Positions 16,337-24,406 of a stretch of DNA of 55,452 bases are shown here, one piece after another; the first letter of the stretch is position 1, and the number at the start of each line of letters is the position of its first letter. The notes beneath the pieces were generated by a model. It had not been told where the DNA came from. It saw only the letters and a program-made list of their open reading frames with translations, and ran no database searches. Origin of the DNA: Caldifarciminota bacterium UBA5631 (lineage in GTDB: Bacteria; Hydrothermota; Hydrothermia; UBA1063); NCBI GenBank assembly GCA_002421425.1, contig DIJZ01000014.1:56893-112344 (forward strand), written 5' to 3'. The position numbers and the translations under genes were made by a program.

Positions 16337-17277
16337 CAAACCCCGGGGAAATCAAATTAATTAGTGGAACAAATTCAAGGAAACTCCTTGAGGAAATTTC
16401 AAAATATCTTGGAATTCAGATTTGTGACTATGAAGTGACCCGATTCAAAGATGGAGAGATAAGGGTACATGTAAAGGAAAGCGTTAGAGGTCATGATGTT
16501 TTCATCATACAATCTACGGAGCCGCCTGCAGATAATCTTCTTGAATTACTTCTTTTGGTTGATGCTGTAAGTCGAGCCTCTGCGAAACGAATAACAGCAG
16601 TCATTCCGTACTTCGGTTATGCACGTCAGGATAGAAAGGACCAGCCAAGGGTGCCTATTTCGGCTAAGTTAATTGCGAATTTGATTCAAGTTGCAGGTAC
16701 CTCGAGGGTGCTTTCTCTTGATCTCCACGCAGACCAAATTCAAGGCTTCTTTGATATACCTGTAGACAACCTGTACGCTACTCCGGTATTTAAGGACTAT
16801 TTTAATACTCTTGATTCAGCCAGGGATATAGTTGTTGCACCGGATGTGGGAGCGACAAAACGGGCAAGGGCCTTTGCAAGGAGACTCGGTGATGTTCCAA
16901 TTGCGTTAATAGACAAGAGGCGCCCAGAACCAAATAAAGCGGAGATTGTTAACATAGTTGGAGACGTCAAAGGCAAAAGGTGTCTTCTGGTTGACGACAT
17001 TATCGATACAGGAAATACTCTTGTTGAGGCAGCGAGGGCACTCATTGAGAGTGGTGCCAGTGAAGTGAAAGCAGTTGCAACTCATGCGTTGTTTTCCGAC
17101 AATTGCCTCGAAAAGTTGCAGTCCTCAGAGATTGCAGAAATTGTTATAACAAATTCCATTCCTAAGGTTTGCGAGTTGAAACACAACAAGATAAGAGTCC
17201 TTTCTGTTGCCCCGCTAATTGGGGACGCAATAAGGCGAATTCACGAGGAACTTTCTGTAAGTTCTTTGTTTATCTAA
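16333..17277 (+). CDS. prs: Ribose-phosphate pyrophosphokinase
   Basis: The 314-residue enzyme makes PRPP from ribose 5-phosphate and ATP. Signatures are FKDGEIRVHV with SVRGHDVFIIQST (about 36-58), the flexible loop YFGYARQDRKD (about 96-106), DLHADQIQGFF (about 134-144) and the PRPP loop LLVDDIIDTGNTL (about 219-231). PRPP is the substrate of PurF. The start is translationally coupled to hppA (ATGA). It heads a housekeeping run continuing with L25, Pth, EF-P, AccB and Cca. Confidence 0.96.
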   Translation: MTNPGEIKLISGTNSRKLLEEISKYLGIQICDYEVTRFKDGEIRVHVKESVRGHDVFIIQSTEPPADNLLELLLLVDAVSRASAKRITAVIPYFGYARQDRKDQPRVPISAKLIANLIQVAGTSRVLSLDLHADQIQGFFDIPVDNLYATPVFKDYFNTLDSARDIVVAPDVGATKRARAFARRLGDVPIALIDKRRPEPNKAEIVNIVGDVKGKRCLLVDDIIDTGNTLVEAARALIESGASEVKAVATHALFSDNCLEKLQSSEIAEIVITNSIPKVCELKHNKIRVLSVAPLIGDAIRRIHEELSVSSLFI

Positions 17278-17294
17278 TATGTAAGGAGGATTTT

Positions 17295-17918
17295 ATGGAA
17301 CTTGAGGTAAAACTTAGGGAAAAGACAGGGAAAGAAGCTTCTAAGAAACTTCGCAAAAGCGGTTGGATTCCTGCAGTGCTTTACGGCGCGGGTGAGGAAA
17401 CTCTCAGTGTGGTTGTATCCACGAAAGAAATTTACGATTTGCTTAAAGAAACTCACGGTGAAACAAAAGTACTCAAATTGAAGTTAGGAAAGAAACACAA
17501 AGAGAGCCTGGTTAAACACATTGATAGGGATCCAGTCACAGGAGAAATAATCCATATTGACTTTCAAGTTGTGCACAAAGGTGAAGAAGTACAGGTTGAA
17601 GTTCCTGTTGAAATTTCCGGAACAGCGAAGGGAACTAAGCTGGGCGGCGTTCTCGAAGTAATCCACTGGCATCTCCCATTGAAAGGCGAAATTTCGAAAA
17701 TACCTCCACATGTGGTAATCGATGTTTCCAATTTAGACATTAATGATTCATTACACGTAAAGGATTTGAAACTTGAAGGTGTGAAGATTCTTCTTCATGA
17801 GGACGAAGCGCTGGTGACCATAGTTCCTCCAAAGAAGATTGAGGAAGTGAAGCCTGTGGAAGCCGAGGTAGGGGAAGCTCCGGAAGAAGTTGAAGGTGAA
17901 GAGGAAGAAGAAAAGTAA
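17295..17918 (+). CDS. rplY: 50S ribosomal protein L25 with TL5/CTC C-terminal domain
   Basis: The 207-residue protein has the N-terminal 5S-rRNA-binding beta-barrel (MELEVKLREKTGKEASKKL, GWIPAVLYG) and the larger TL5/CTC C-terminal domain, then an acidic tail (EEVEGEEEEEK). The true start is ATG at 17295 with AAGGAGG 7 nt upstream; a longer frame from 17169 would lie in the end of prs and is rejected. L25 followed by pth is a common bacterial gene order. Confidence 0.94.
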   Translation: MELEVKLREKTGKEASKKLRKSGWIPAVLYGAGEETLSVVVSTKEIYDLLKETHGETKVLKLKLGKKHKESLVKHIDRDPVTGEIIHIDFQVVHKGEEVQVEVPVEISGTAKGTKLGGVLEVIHWHLPLKGEISKIPPHVVIDVSNLDINDSLHVKDLKLEGVKILLHEDEALVTIVPPKKIEEVKPVEAEVGEAPEEVEGEEEEEK

Positions 17919-17930
17919 AAATAAGTAAGG

Positions 17931-18506
17931 GTGAGAATATTTCTTGTTGGCTTAGGTAATCCAGGTAAAGAGTATCATAGAACCCGCCATAACATTGGTC
18001 AAATATTTGTTGACTATCTATGCGGGATTTTGGGGACAAAATATGTCCCAGGGAAAGGTGAATACGTATTTGCTGAAAAAGATAACCTCTTTATGTTCAA
18101 AAATCTTACGTATATGAATCTCTCTGGAGTTGCTTTAAAGAATATTGTGGAAGATTTCGACATAAACGTTTCAGAAGAACTCTTTGTGTGTCACGACGAC
18201 CTTGATATGATTCCTTATAGCGTTAAGGTGAAGTACGGAGGAGGCTCAGGTGGACATAAAGGCGTTGATTCGTGCATTTTTCATCTGGAAACGGAAGATT
18301 TCTTCAGAGTAAAGTTCGGAATTGGGAAGCCTGCTGAAGGTGACCCAAGGGATTACGTCCTTTCAGAAATGAGTAATCATGAATTGATTCTCTACGAGGA
18401 ATCCTTTAAGATTGCATATGAAGGTCTTATAATTATGTTGAGAGAAGGAATTGGTAAAGGGGTTACTTTTATAAATACAAATGGTAAGCGTTGCAGCGAT
18501 GAGTGA
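17931..18506 (+). CDS. pth: Peptidyl-tRNA hydrolase
   Basis: The 191-residue enzyme frees tRNA from stalled peptidyl-tRNA. The conserved Asn10 and catalytic His20 are at their canonical places (GLGNPGKEY, RHNIG), followed by MNLSG, HDDLD (catalytic Asp) and GGGSGGHKG. The start is GTG at 17931; the family N-terminus MRIFLVGLGNPG fixes it although the TAAGG-like ribosome-binding site directly abuts the codon. Confidence 0.95.
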   Translation: MRIFLVGLGNPGKEYHRTRHNIGQIFVDYLCGILGTKYVPGKGEYVFAEKDNLFMFKNLTYMNLSGVALKNIVEDFDINVSEELFVCHDDLDMIPYSVKVKYGGGSGGHKGVDSCIFHLETEDFFRVKFGIGKPAEGDPRDYVLSEMSNHELILYEESFKIAYEGLIIMLREGIGKGVTFINTNGKRCSDE

Positions 18507-18729
18507 ATTAGATTATAGATTTTGCTTTGAAAAGGGTATGAAGTTTTTTAAGGAAGGCAAATTATTTGAAGCACGTTCATATCTTAAGAGGGCCTACTTG
18601 ATATGGCCCTGGGATACGAAATTGAAAGAACTCCTTGATGAGATTGAAAAAAACGTTAACAAAAAGTCAAAACGAAGAGGGGAGGAGAGTCATGCCGGAG
18701 ATAAGACCAGGGATGGCCTTGAAATATGA
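18499..18729 (+). CDS. Small TPR-like protein bridging pth and efp
   Basis: This short frame encodes about 76 residues from ATG at 18499 (82 from ATG at 18481). The segment FEKGMKFFKEGKLFEARSYL and the following Ala/Tyr/Trp positions look like one TPR hairpin, followed by a lysine-rich tail. It overlaps pth by 8 nt and efp by 38 nt. Ribosome-binding sites are weak for both starts. The TPR-like pattern and the tight fit between two genes favour a real gene, but no function can be given. Confidence 0.5.
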   Translation: MSELDYRFCFEKGMKFFKEGKLFEARSYLKRAYLIWPWDTKLKELLDEIEKNVNKKSKRRGEESHAGDKTRDGLEI

Positions 18730-19240
18730 AGGCGACCTTTATCTTGTAATTAATTACCAGCATATTCATATGGGAAGGGGTGGCGCAACGATCAGGACCA
18801 GGTTGAAAAATTTGAGAACAGGTCAAGTAAAAGAAGTCAGCTTGAGAGAATCTGATGAATTTGAAGAAGTTACTATTGAGCGTAAAAGTGCACATCTTTC
18901 TTATATTGAAGGGGAAAACTATCATTTTCTTGAGGCAGACACTTTTGAGGATATTACTTTCACCGCAGACCATCTTGGGGATGCGGTGCTTTATTTGAGG
19001 GAGGGCGATGAGGTCATAATACTGTACGTTGACGGAGCTCCTTTGAACATAGAGCTTCCTACCTTTGTTGTGCTGGAAGTTGTTGAAACGGATCCAGGAC
19101 TTAGGGGAGACACTGCTTCGGGAGGGTCAAAACCTGCGAAGCTGGAAACCGGTCTTGTGGTCCAGGTTCCATTGTTCATAAAGATCGGGGATAGACTTAA
19201 GATCGATACAAGAACTGGCGAGTATATTGAGAGGGCTTAG
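18692..19240 (+). CDS. efp: Elongation factor P
   Basis: The 182-residue protein has the three beta-barrel domains of EF-P, which helps ribosomes make polyproline bonds. The C-terminal signature (PGLRGDTASGGSKPAKLETG, then VQVPLFIKIGD) is complete. At the tip of the domain I loop the sequence is HMGRGGA, so Arg29 takes the place of the Lys modified by EpmA; the surrounding loop resembles Thermus EF-P. The start at 18692 has GGGGAGGAG 6-7 nt upstream; an earlier frame start at 18635 would lie inside the small TPR gene and has no support. Confidence 0.94.
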   Translation: MPEIRPGMALKYEGDLYLVINYQHIHMGRGGATIRTRLKNLRTGQVKEVSLRESDEFEEVTIERKSAHLSYIEGENYHFLEADTFEDITFTADHLGDAVLYLREGDEVIILYVDGAPLNIELPTFVVLEVVETDPGLRGDTASGGSKPAKLETGLVVQVPLFIKIGDRLKIDTRTGEYIERA

Positions 19241-19241
19241 T

Positions 19242-19688
19242 ATGAATATTGAAAAATTGAAAAAACTGCTAAGTTTTATGGAAGAACACAACCTGCAGGA
19301 AATGGAGATTAAAGGCCTTTTCTACCACGTGAAATTGAAGAAGAACTCGGAGTCCCAGAATCACAGCCCATTTGGCGTTGGAGAGAAAGCATCACTTGTG
19401 CAGAGAGTTTCCAGTGCAGGACCCCAGATTGTTGAAGAGAAGGAATATCACAAGATTCTATCACCTATGGTGGGAACATTCTATAGAAGCCAGTCCCCCG
19501 GGGCCGAACCTTTTGTAAAGGAAGGGGACATTATTAAGAAAGGACAGGTTCTCTGCATTATCGAAGCGATGAAGGTAATGAACGAAATTGAATCAGATGT
19601 TTCCGGAAAGATCGTTAAGATTCTTGTAGAAAATGGTAAACCTGTAGAGTATAACCAGCCGCTGTTTCTTGTAGACCTTACGATTTGA
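19242..19688 (+). CDS. accB: Biotin carboxyl carrier protein of acetyl-CoA carboxylase
   Basis: The 148-residue protein carries the carboxyl group on biotin for malonyl-CoA synthesis. It has an N-terminal helix, a linker, and a biotinyl domain (about 70-148) with Lys111 in EAMKVMNEIES as the biotinylation site. ATG at 19242 has GAGAGGG about 7 nt upstream; a TTG at 19227 would lie inside efp and is rejected. The usual partner accC is not next to it here. The stop codon overlaps the cca start (TTGA). Confidence 0.94.
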   Translation: MNIEKLKKLLSFMEEHNLQEMEIKGLFYHVKLKKNSESQNHSPFGVGEKASLVQRVSSAGPQIVEEKEYHKILSPMVGTFYRSQSPGAEPFVKEGDIIKKGQVLCIIEAMKVMNEIESDVSGKIVKILVENGKPVEYNQPLFLVDLTI

Positions 19689-20848
19689 GAATCGAATTCT
19701 ATAGGCTTCTAAGTTATCCAGTTTTAACCCCTCTCTTAAGTTTTGATGCAGAGAAAGTATATATTGTTGGCGGATGTGTTCGTGATATATTAATGAACAG
19801 GCCCCTTCTGGATCTTGACATTGTTCTCGAGCGGAAGAGTTCTTCCTTTATAAATTTTCTGATGTACAACTTTAATGTTTCTAAGAGTACCCAGAGCCAG
19901 TTCCTTACCATTAAAATTGATTCAGGTAAACTTGTGATCGATGTTGCGCAGGCGAGAAGGGAAGTTTATCCTTCCCCGGGTTCTCTTCCGAGAGTCAGTC
20001 CGTGCTATGATATTATCGTTGACCTAAAAAGACGTGATTTTACAATCAATTCTATGGCACTTGCAATTTCTCCGCGGACTTTTGAACTTCTGGATCCTCT
20101 GGGAGGTTATGAAGACCTGAAAAAGAAGGTTCTCAGGGTTAACAGAGTCGGTAGTTTTGCTGATGACCCTACCAGGGCTTTTCGAGCTGTAAAGTATAAA
20201 CACCGTTTTGGATTATCTTATGACGCGAGAACTCTGGAGGAATTCGGCAACGCAGAAAAACACCTGAAGGGAATTTCATTCAACAGGATTATGAAGGAAA
20301 TTGAAAGAATTTGCGTCGAGGAAAGGCGTCTTATAATGTTTGAGGAAATTGGAAGACGGAGGCTTCTGTATTACTGGGATGAATCTTTTGACTCCGTTGA
20401 TTACGATCTTCTCAAGGAACTGGACCGCATACTCCCGAGGGAACGGTCCGCCTGGTTCTATTTTTTGATTCCTTTTGGACTCGAAAAGTACTTCAGAGAG
20501 AACAAAAACTTATTCAGAGTGCATGAAAGGAAGGTCCTTGAGAATTTGTTTGAGAAAAAGCTGCAACGTTGCGTTTCTGTTGGTATCTTGCATAATTTTT
20601 TCAAAGCTTGCGATGAGTATTGCGTTAAAGTTTGGGCAATTCTGAGTGGTGTAGAACCAGGACTTGTTGAAGAGTATCTTTTGCGAAGGGAGAAAATTCG
20701 ACCATCGATTTCTCTTCGCTATCTGATTGGCATTGTAGGCGATCCCGGAGTTGCAAGAAGCTACTACGAAAAGATATTTGTTGAACTTCTTGAAGGAAAT
20801 ATAAAGCCAGGGGAAGAGAAAGAGTATCTTAAGAAAATTATTTCCTGA
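19685..20848 (+). CDS. cca: CCA-adding tRNA nucleotidyltransferase family protein
   Basis: The 387-residue protein is a class II nucleotidyltransferase. Motifs are VGGCVRDILMNRPLLDLDIV (about 28-47, with the catalytic DxD), RRDFTINSMA (about 117-126), LDPLGGYEDL and DDPTRAFRA (about 160-168). In this family such proteins add CCA to tRNA, make poly(A), or share the CCA task. All three tRNA genes here lack encoded CCA, which fits a CCA-adding role. Its start is TTG overlapping the accB stop. The 3' end overlaps the convergent kdsB by 11 nt. Confidence 0.88.
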   Translation: MRIEFYRLLSYPVLTPLLSFDAEKVYIVGGCVRDILMNRPLLDLDIVLERKSSSFINFLMYNFNVSKSTQSQFLTIKIDSGKLVIDVAQARREVYPSPGSLPRVSPCYDIIVDLKRRDFTINSMALAISPRTFELLDPLGGYEDLKKKVLRVNRVGSFADDPTRAFRAVKYKHRFGLSYDARTLEEFGNAEKHLKGISFNRIMKEIERICVEERRLIMFEEIGRRRLLYYWDESFDSVDYDLLKELDRILPRERSAWFYFLIPFGLEKYFRENKNLFRVHERKVLENLFEKKLQRCVSVGILHNFFKACDEYCVKVWAILSGVEPGLVEEYLLRREKIRPSISLRYLIGIVGDPGVARSYYEKIFVELLEGNIKPGEEKEYLKKIIS

Positions 20849-21569
20849 ATCTCTTCAAAACCCTTTCAACTTTCAAAACATCTTCGGGGACATCAACAGG
20901 AATGGGTCTGAAATCGACTTCCACAACCCTGATACTCATTCCATTCTCAAGAGCTCTTAACTGTTCCAACTTTTCAGTTTTCTCCAATTCTGATTGTGGT
21001 AATGACACAAACCGGGAAAGGCTCCGTTTTGTGAAACCGTAGATCCCGATGTGGATTCTGAACTCAACTTTTGAAGATGGTTCACGGTGATAAGGAATCG
21101 AGCTTCTCGAGAAATAGAGGGCACACCCTTTTTTATCTGTGGTGATTTTAACCCTGTTTGGGTTCTTAGCTTCTTTAATATTTGTAGTTTTATAGCAGGG
21201 GGTGACGATGTCAGCCTCTTCTTTAAACAGTTCTTCAAAAATGGCATCAAGGATATTACCTCTTATGAGGGGCTCATCCCCCTGCAGATTTACTATATAT
21301 TTTACATCAACGTCCTTCACCGCTTCGTACACGCGGTCGGTCCCGGAGGGTAGAGAAGGTGATGTAAGAACAGCTTCCCCACCGAAGTCCTTCACTACAT
21401 TTACTACGTCTATTGAATCGGTGGCAACCAGGACTGCTTCTGCAAGAACAGACTCTTTTGCTCCTTCGTAAACGTACTGAATCATTGGTTTTCCAAGAAT
21501 CGGCGTTAAAACTTTTGCAGGAAATCTCGTGGAGCCGATTCTTGCTGGTATTACAATAATTGATTGCAT
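20838..21569 (-). CDS. kdsB: 3-deoxy-manno-octulosonate cytidylyltransferase
   Basis: The 243-residue enzyme activates Kdo with CTP for the LPS inner core. Signatures are PARIGSTRFPAKVL (about 8-21), KPMIQYVYE and LQGDEPLI (about 95-102). The start codon is fixed by the family N-terminus but has no Shine-Dalgarno sequence; a perfect 15-bp hairpin ends 1 nt before it. The gene overlaps the convergent cca by 11 nt. Confidence 0.95.
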   Translation of the reverse strand: MQSIIVIPARIGSTRFPAKVLTPILGKPMIQYVYEGAKESVLAEAVLVATDSIDVVNVVKDFGGEAVLTSPSLPSGTDRVYEAVKDVDVKYIVNLQGDEPLIRGNILDAIFEELFKEEADIVTPCYKTTNIKEAKNPNRVKITTDKKGCALYFSRSSIPYHREPSSKVEFRIHIGIYGFTKRSLSRFVSLPQSELEKTEKLEQLRALENGMSIRVVEVDFRPIPVDVPEDVLKVERVLKRFRK

Positions 21570-21570
21570 T

Positions 21571-21604
21571 TTTTAGGGCGTCCCCCGTAGGGGACGCCCT
21601 AAAA
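21571..21604 (-). terminator. Perfect 15-bp hairpin between the esterase gene and kdsB
   Basis: TTTTAGGGCGTCCCC pairs perfectly with GGGGACGCCCTAAAA around a 4-nt loop. It lies just after the esterase stop codon, where a terminator is expected. However, on the minus strand the stem is followed by A residues rather than T, and the kdsB ATG begins 1 nt after it. It could end transcription without a classical U tract, or control kdsB translation. Confidence 0.55.
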
Positions 21605-21607
21605 GCA

Positions 21608-22774
21608 TTATCTGCCCAGTAAGTATTTCAATGATTCAGCGAGTCTTATCTGGAGGTGTGTAACGTGGCCTGTCGGGAATTCTTCCGGTGGGTAACCCGG
21701 AGCATCTTCAAACAATTGATAATAGTGCGAATAGCTTAACGCATTGAGAAGAGAATGACAGGCTACAGCGTGGGGCTGAAGGAATAATTCATCATCATGT
21801 CCGCAGTCAATATATATTTTAAGTCCATGCTGGCTTACATTGAGGAAATTGGTGTTGATAAGGCGGAATACGTCATGGGTGAGAAGCCATTCTGTGAAGA
21901 CCGAATTGGTATCTCCCGTTGGTTTTAGGGGTAATCTTACCCCCGCCCAGACAGTGCCGCCGGTTCCTGGAACTGTGTCCAGTGGAATTTCATATTGAAG
22001 GGTATCGAAGGCTGCAAGGGGACCAACCTTTGGGCTGAAAGCACCGGCCATTGCAAATAGCATTGTTGACAGTGGTCTTGAAGAGCCCAAATACCGACCT
22101 GCCGTTGAAGGTATGCGAAATCCAAAATCCGCCCACTCGCTGAGGACTGCTTGTATCATATTGACGCTTGTTCCAGGAATTGTCTGGAGGAACTGCTCAA
22201 AAGCAATTGGGCCGGAGTGGGAGGCTGCACCTTTGAAGATGTCGGGGTGCTTTACACCCAGTTTAAGCGCGCCGTAAGCGCCCATTGATAAACCTATAAG
22301 ATATATTTCAGAAGAGTCAACAGGGTAGTTGTTCTTTACATAATTAACGACATCTGAAACGATGTAGTCCTCATATCTCCCGAAAACGGAGTTCGCAAAG
22401 GGCTGGTATTCGCTATTCGTATAGAAGCTCCCACCAAGGGCATTATATGCGTTCGGCATTACGCCTATGCAAGCCTTGATTTTTCCAGCCGAAATGAGAT
22501 AATCCATTACTCCTTTGATATCTTCAACACTCTGCCAGAACAGATGGTTGCTGCCGTATCCATGAAGGAAGATAACTACTGCATAGTGAGCTGAAGAGTC
22601 GTATGCCGGTGGAAGGTATACCATGGCTGGTTTGGTTCCAATCAAAGGATCACTGGCTACAATGTTTATCAATTCTAAAGACCCTGAACTGATTTCGGGT
22701 CCTATAATTTCGTCCACTTTCTGGCACGAAATTGCCAGTAGCAAAAGGGGTAAAATAAATATAACCTTTTTCAT
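21608..22774 (-). CDS. Esterase lipoprotein (alpha/beta hydrolase, esterase D/antigen 85 type)
   Basis: The 388-residue protein has a lipoprotein signal peptide with lipobox LAISC (Cys17). The hydrolase domain has LPPAYDSSAHYAVVIFLHG (oxyanion region), the nucleophile elbow GLSMGAYGA (Ser near 167) and a late GHVTH that may supply the catalytic His. Its substrate is unknown; members of this fold act on feruloyl, trehalose or phosphate esters. A strong AAGGAGG precedes the ATG. It lies 10 nt behind the FadL-like gene on the same strand, so the two should share an mRNA, suggesting that ester hydrolysis and uptake of the product may be linked. Confidence 0.82.
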   Translation of the reverse strand: MKKVIFILPLLLLAISCQKVDEIIGPEISSGSLELINIVASDPLIGTKPAMVYLPPAYDSSAHYAVVIFLHGYGSNHLFWQSVEDIKGVMDYLISAGKIKACIGVMPNAYNALGGSFYTNSEYQPFANSVFGRYEDYIVSDVVNYVKNNYPVDSSEIYLIGLSMGAYGALKLGVKHPDIFKGAASHSGPIAFEQFLQTIPGTSVNMIQAVLSEWADFGFRIPSTAGRYLGSSRPLSTMLFAMAGAFSPKVGPLAAFDTLQYEIPLDTVPGTGGTVWAGVRLPLKPTGDTNSVFTEWLLTHDVFRLINTNFLNVSQHGLKIYIDCGHDDELFLQPHAVACHSLLNALSYSHYYQLFEDAPGYPPEEFPTGHVTHLQIRLAESLKYLLGR

Positions 22775-22784
22775 GTTATCCTCC

Positions 22785-24221
22785 TTAAAACTTTAGATTT
22801 ACATTGAGACCGAGAGCGTTAACAAGCATGGAATATTTGCCTGCGAGATATGACGATTCATAGCTGTAATCTTCTGCTTTTGCAACATTTCTTGAAGAAG
22901 GTAGAATATACTCGTAATTCAAATTAAATTCAAGGTTCTTCCAGGTGTATCCAAGTCCAAGATTGATGCTGTATTTATCCCCCGGATCGGGGATGAGTAC
23001 TGTTATGGTGTTATTTGGCACCGGCGATTGATCCCAGTACAGTCCTGCCCTGAATGCAAGATAAGGATTCATCCTGTACTCTGTCCCGAAACTTACCCGA
23101 TATGTATTTTTCCAGAGAAGTTCGAGCGTATCAGTTTTTACAGTGTCCAGAGGGATGGTTCCGTTCACCTTAAGTATAAGATTTTCAAAGTCGACACCCA
23201 GTCTGTCCATCGTAAACCAGCGTGTCCAATCGACATCAAGTGCCAGTGTTAGCTGGTCAATTGGATTGTAAGATAATCCTGCTCCAGCGTTCCATGGCAA
23301 GTCAAGGGTAGTCTTAAACGTGCCTTCACCTGAGGCTGTGGAACCGTTAAACATAAATTGGGCTTCTGGAGACATCTGGGACAGGAGATAGTCATTATAG
23401 GGAAAGTAAAGAGTCAGGTCGGCAGTTCCTTCGAGGCTTACACTGGAATAGAGTCTTGCGGAGGCCCCCAGGTGAAACTTATCGGACAGATCCCATATTA
23501 CTCCTACAATTCCGCCGAATCCCCAGCCTGTACCTTCTATTTTTGTGTCAATTGGGAAAAGCCTGTATTGGATTGGTAGTGAGACAGCGGAAGGGTCAAT
23601 TTTTGCAGGGTCAAGAAGGTTGATCTTTCTGAGCATAATGCTCGTGCGGGTTGCTCCACCCGATATTCCTACTCTTAAGTTTCCGAAAGCCTTTCCGTAG
23701 GAGAGAAATATGTTGTAGACAGAAAGGTTGCTCTGCCAGTCATACTTTTCATATGAAGGAATATGGAAGGAAGGGTCGGTTGTATTGTAAAAACCTAAAG
23801 GAAAATCGTATAGGTCCCACTTTGAACCAAGGCCAAAGGGCACTACAAAAGAGACTGCAACTCTGCTTCCCGCTATTTCGAAAGGGGTTACGTAAACAAA
23901 GGACGGTATGTAGAAATTCTGTGGGGATGCATAGACCTTTTCCCTCAGAGAATACGGCCCGTCATAGCCCAGAATTCCAGTATTTGGTTCGAAGGAACTC
24001 TGCGGGCGAATTCCTAAAGCATTGAGGGCGATTCCGGTTTCTTCAAGGTGTGAGAGACCCGCGGGATTCCAGAAAACGCAGGACCAGTCGTTGGCTACGG
24101 CTCTGAACGCGCCACCCAAAGATAGTGCCCTCGCTCCCACCCCAGAGAGAGCAAATCCCCCTGCATGTAGGACTTGTGCTACTATTACCAGTGGTATTAG
24201 ATATTTAAGAAGCCTGTGCAT
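22785..24221 (-). CDS. OmpP1/FadL family outer-membrane transport protein
   Basis: The 478-residue protein has a signal peptide and then the FadL N-terminal hatch pattern GGFALSGVGARALSLGGAF and WNPAGL. The rest has the alternating strands of a 14-stranded barrel (LALDVDWTRWFTMDRLGVDF, FRAGLYWDQSPVP) and ends with Phe. Family members take up long-chain fatty acids or aromatic hydrocarbons. ATG at 24221 has GGAGG 5 nt upstream; the GTG at 24227 sits in the ribosome-binding site and is rejected. Confidence 0.9.
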   Translation of the reverse strand: MHRLLKYLIPLVIVAQVLHAGGFALSGVGARALSLGGAFRAVANDWSCVFWNPAGLSHLEETGIALNALGIRPQSSFEPNTGILGYDGPYSLREKVYASPQNFYIPSFVYVTPFEIAGSRVAVSFVVPFGLGSKWDLYDFPLGFYNTTDPSFHIPSYEKYDWQSNLSVYNIFLSYGKAFGNLRVGISGGATRTSIMLRKINLLDPAKIDPSAVSLPIQYRLFPIDTKIEGTGWGFGGIVGVIWDLSDKFHLGASARLYSSVSLEGTADLTLYFPYNDYLLSQMSPEAQFMFNGSTASGEGTFKTTLDLPWNAGAGLSYNPIDQLTLALDVDWTRWFTMDRLGVDFENLILKVNGTIPLDTVKTDTLELLWKNTYRVSFGTEYRMNPYLAFRAGLYWDQSPVPNNTITVLIPDPGDKYSINLGLGYTWKNLEFNLNYEYILPSSRNVAKAEDYSYESSYLAGKYSMLVNALGLNVNLKF

Positions 24222-24290
24222 TAGCACCTCCTTTTCCCTGAATTGAGGGAAAACATGTTTAACAAAGAAGTCTAATAATTTTTTAGGATA

Positions 24291-24307
24291 TTTGACACAA
24301 TGTCAAA
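24291..24307. promoter_or_regulatory. Inverted repeat upstream of the FadL-like gene, possible operator
   Basis: TTTGACA-CAA-TGTCAAA is a perfect 7-bp inverted repeat with a 3-nt centre. It holds a TTGACA on each strand. It lies about 70 nt before the FadL-like start; on the minus strand TTGTGT within it is 17 nt from a weak TATTAG. A repressor site over the -35 region is plausible but unproven. Confidence 0.4.
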
Positions 24308-24406
24308 ATTCCTGAACTTGAGCATCAAAATAGGACAAGAGTATTAATAGAGTATCTCCAAAGGTATTTCTATTACTTGAAACTGTTGTTGATGAAGGTT
24401 TGAGAA

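Noticed and set aside
17169..17294. Longer L25 frame starting inside prs.
   Set aside because: The family N-terminus and a strong ribosome-binding site both point to ATG 17295.
18635..18691. N-terminal extension of EF-P.
   Set aside because: No ribosome-binding site; ATG 18692 has GGGGAGGAG and gives the normal EF-P N-terminus.
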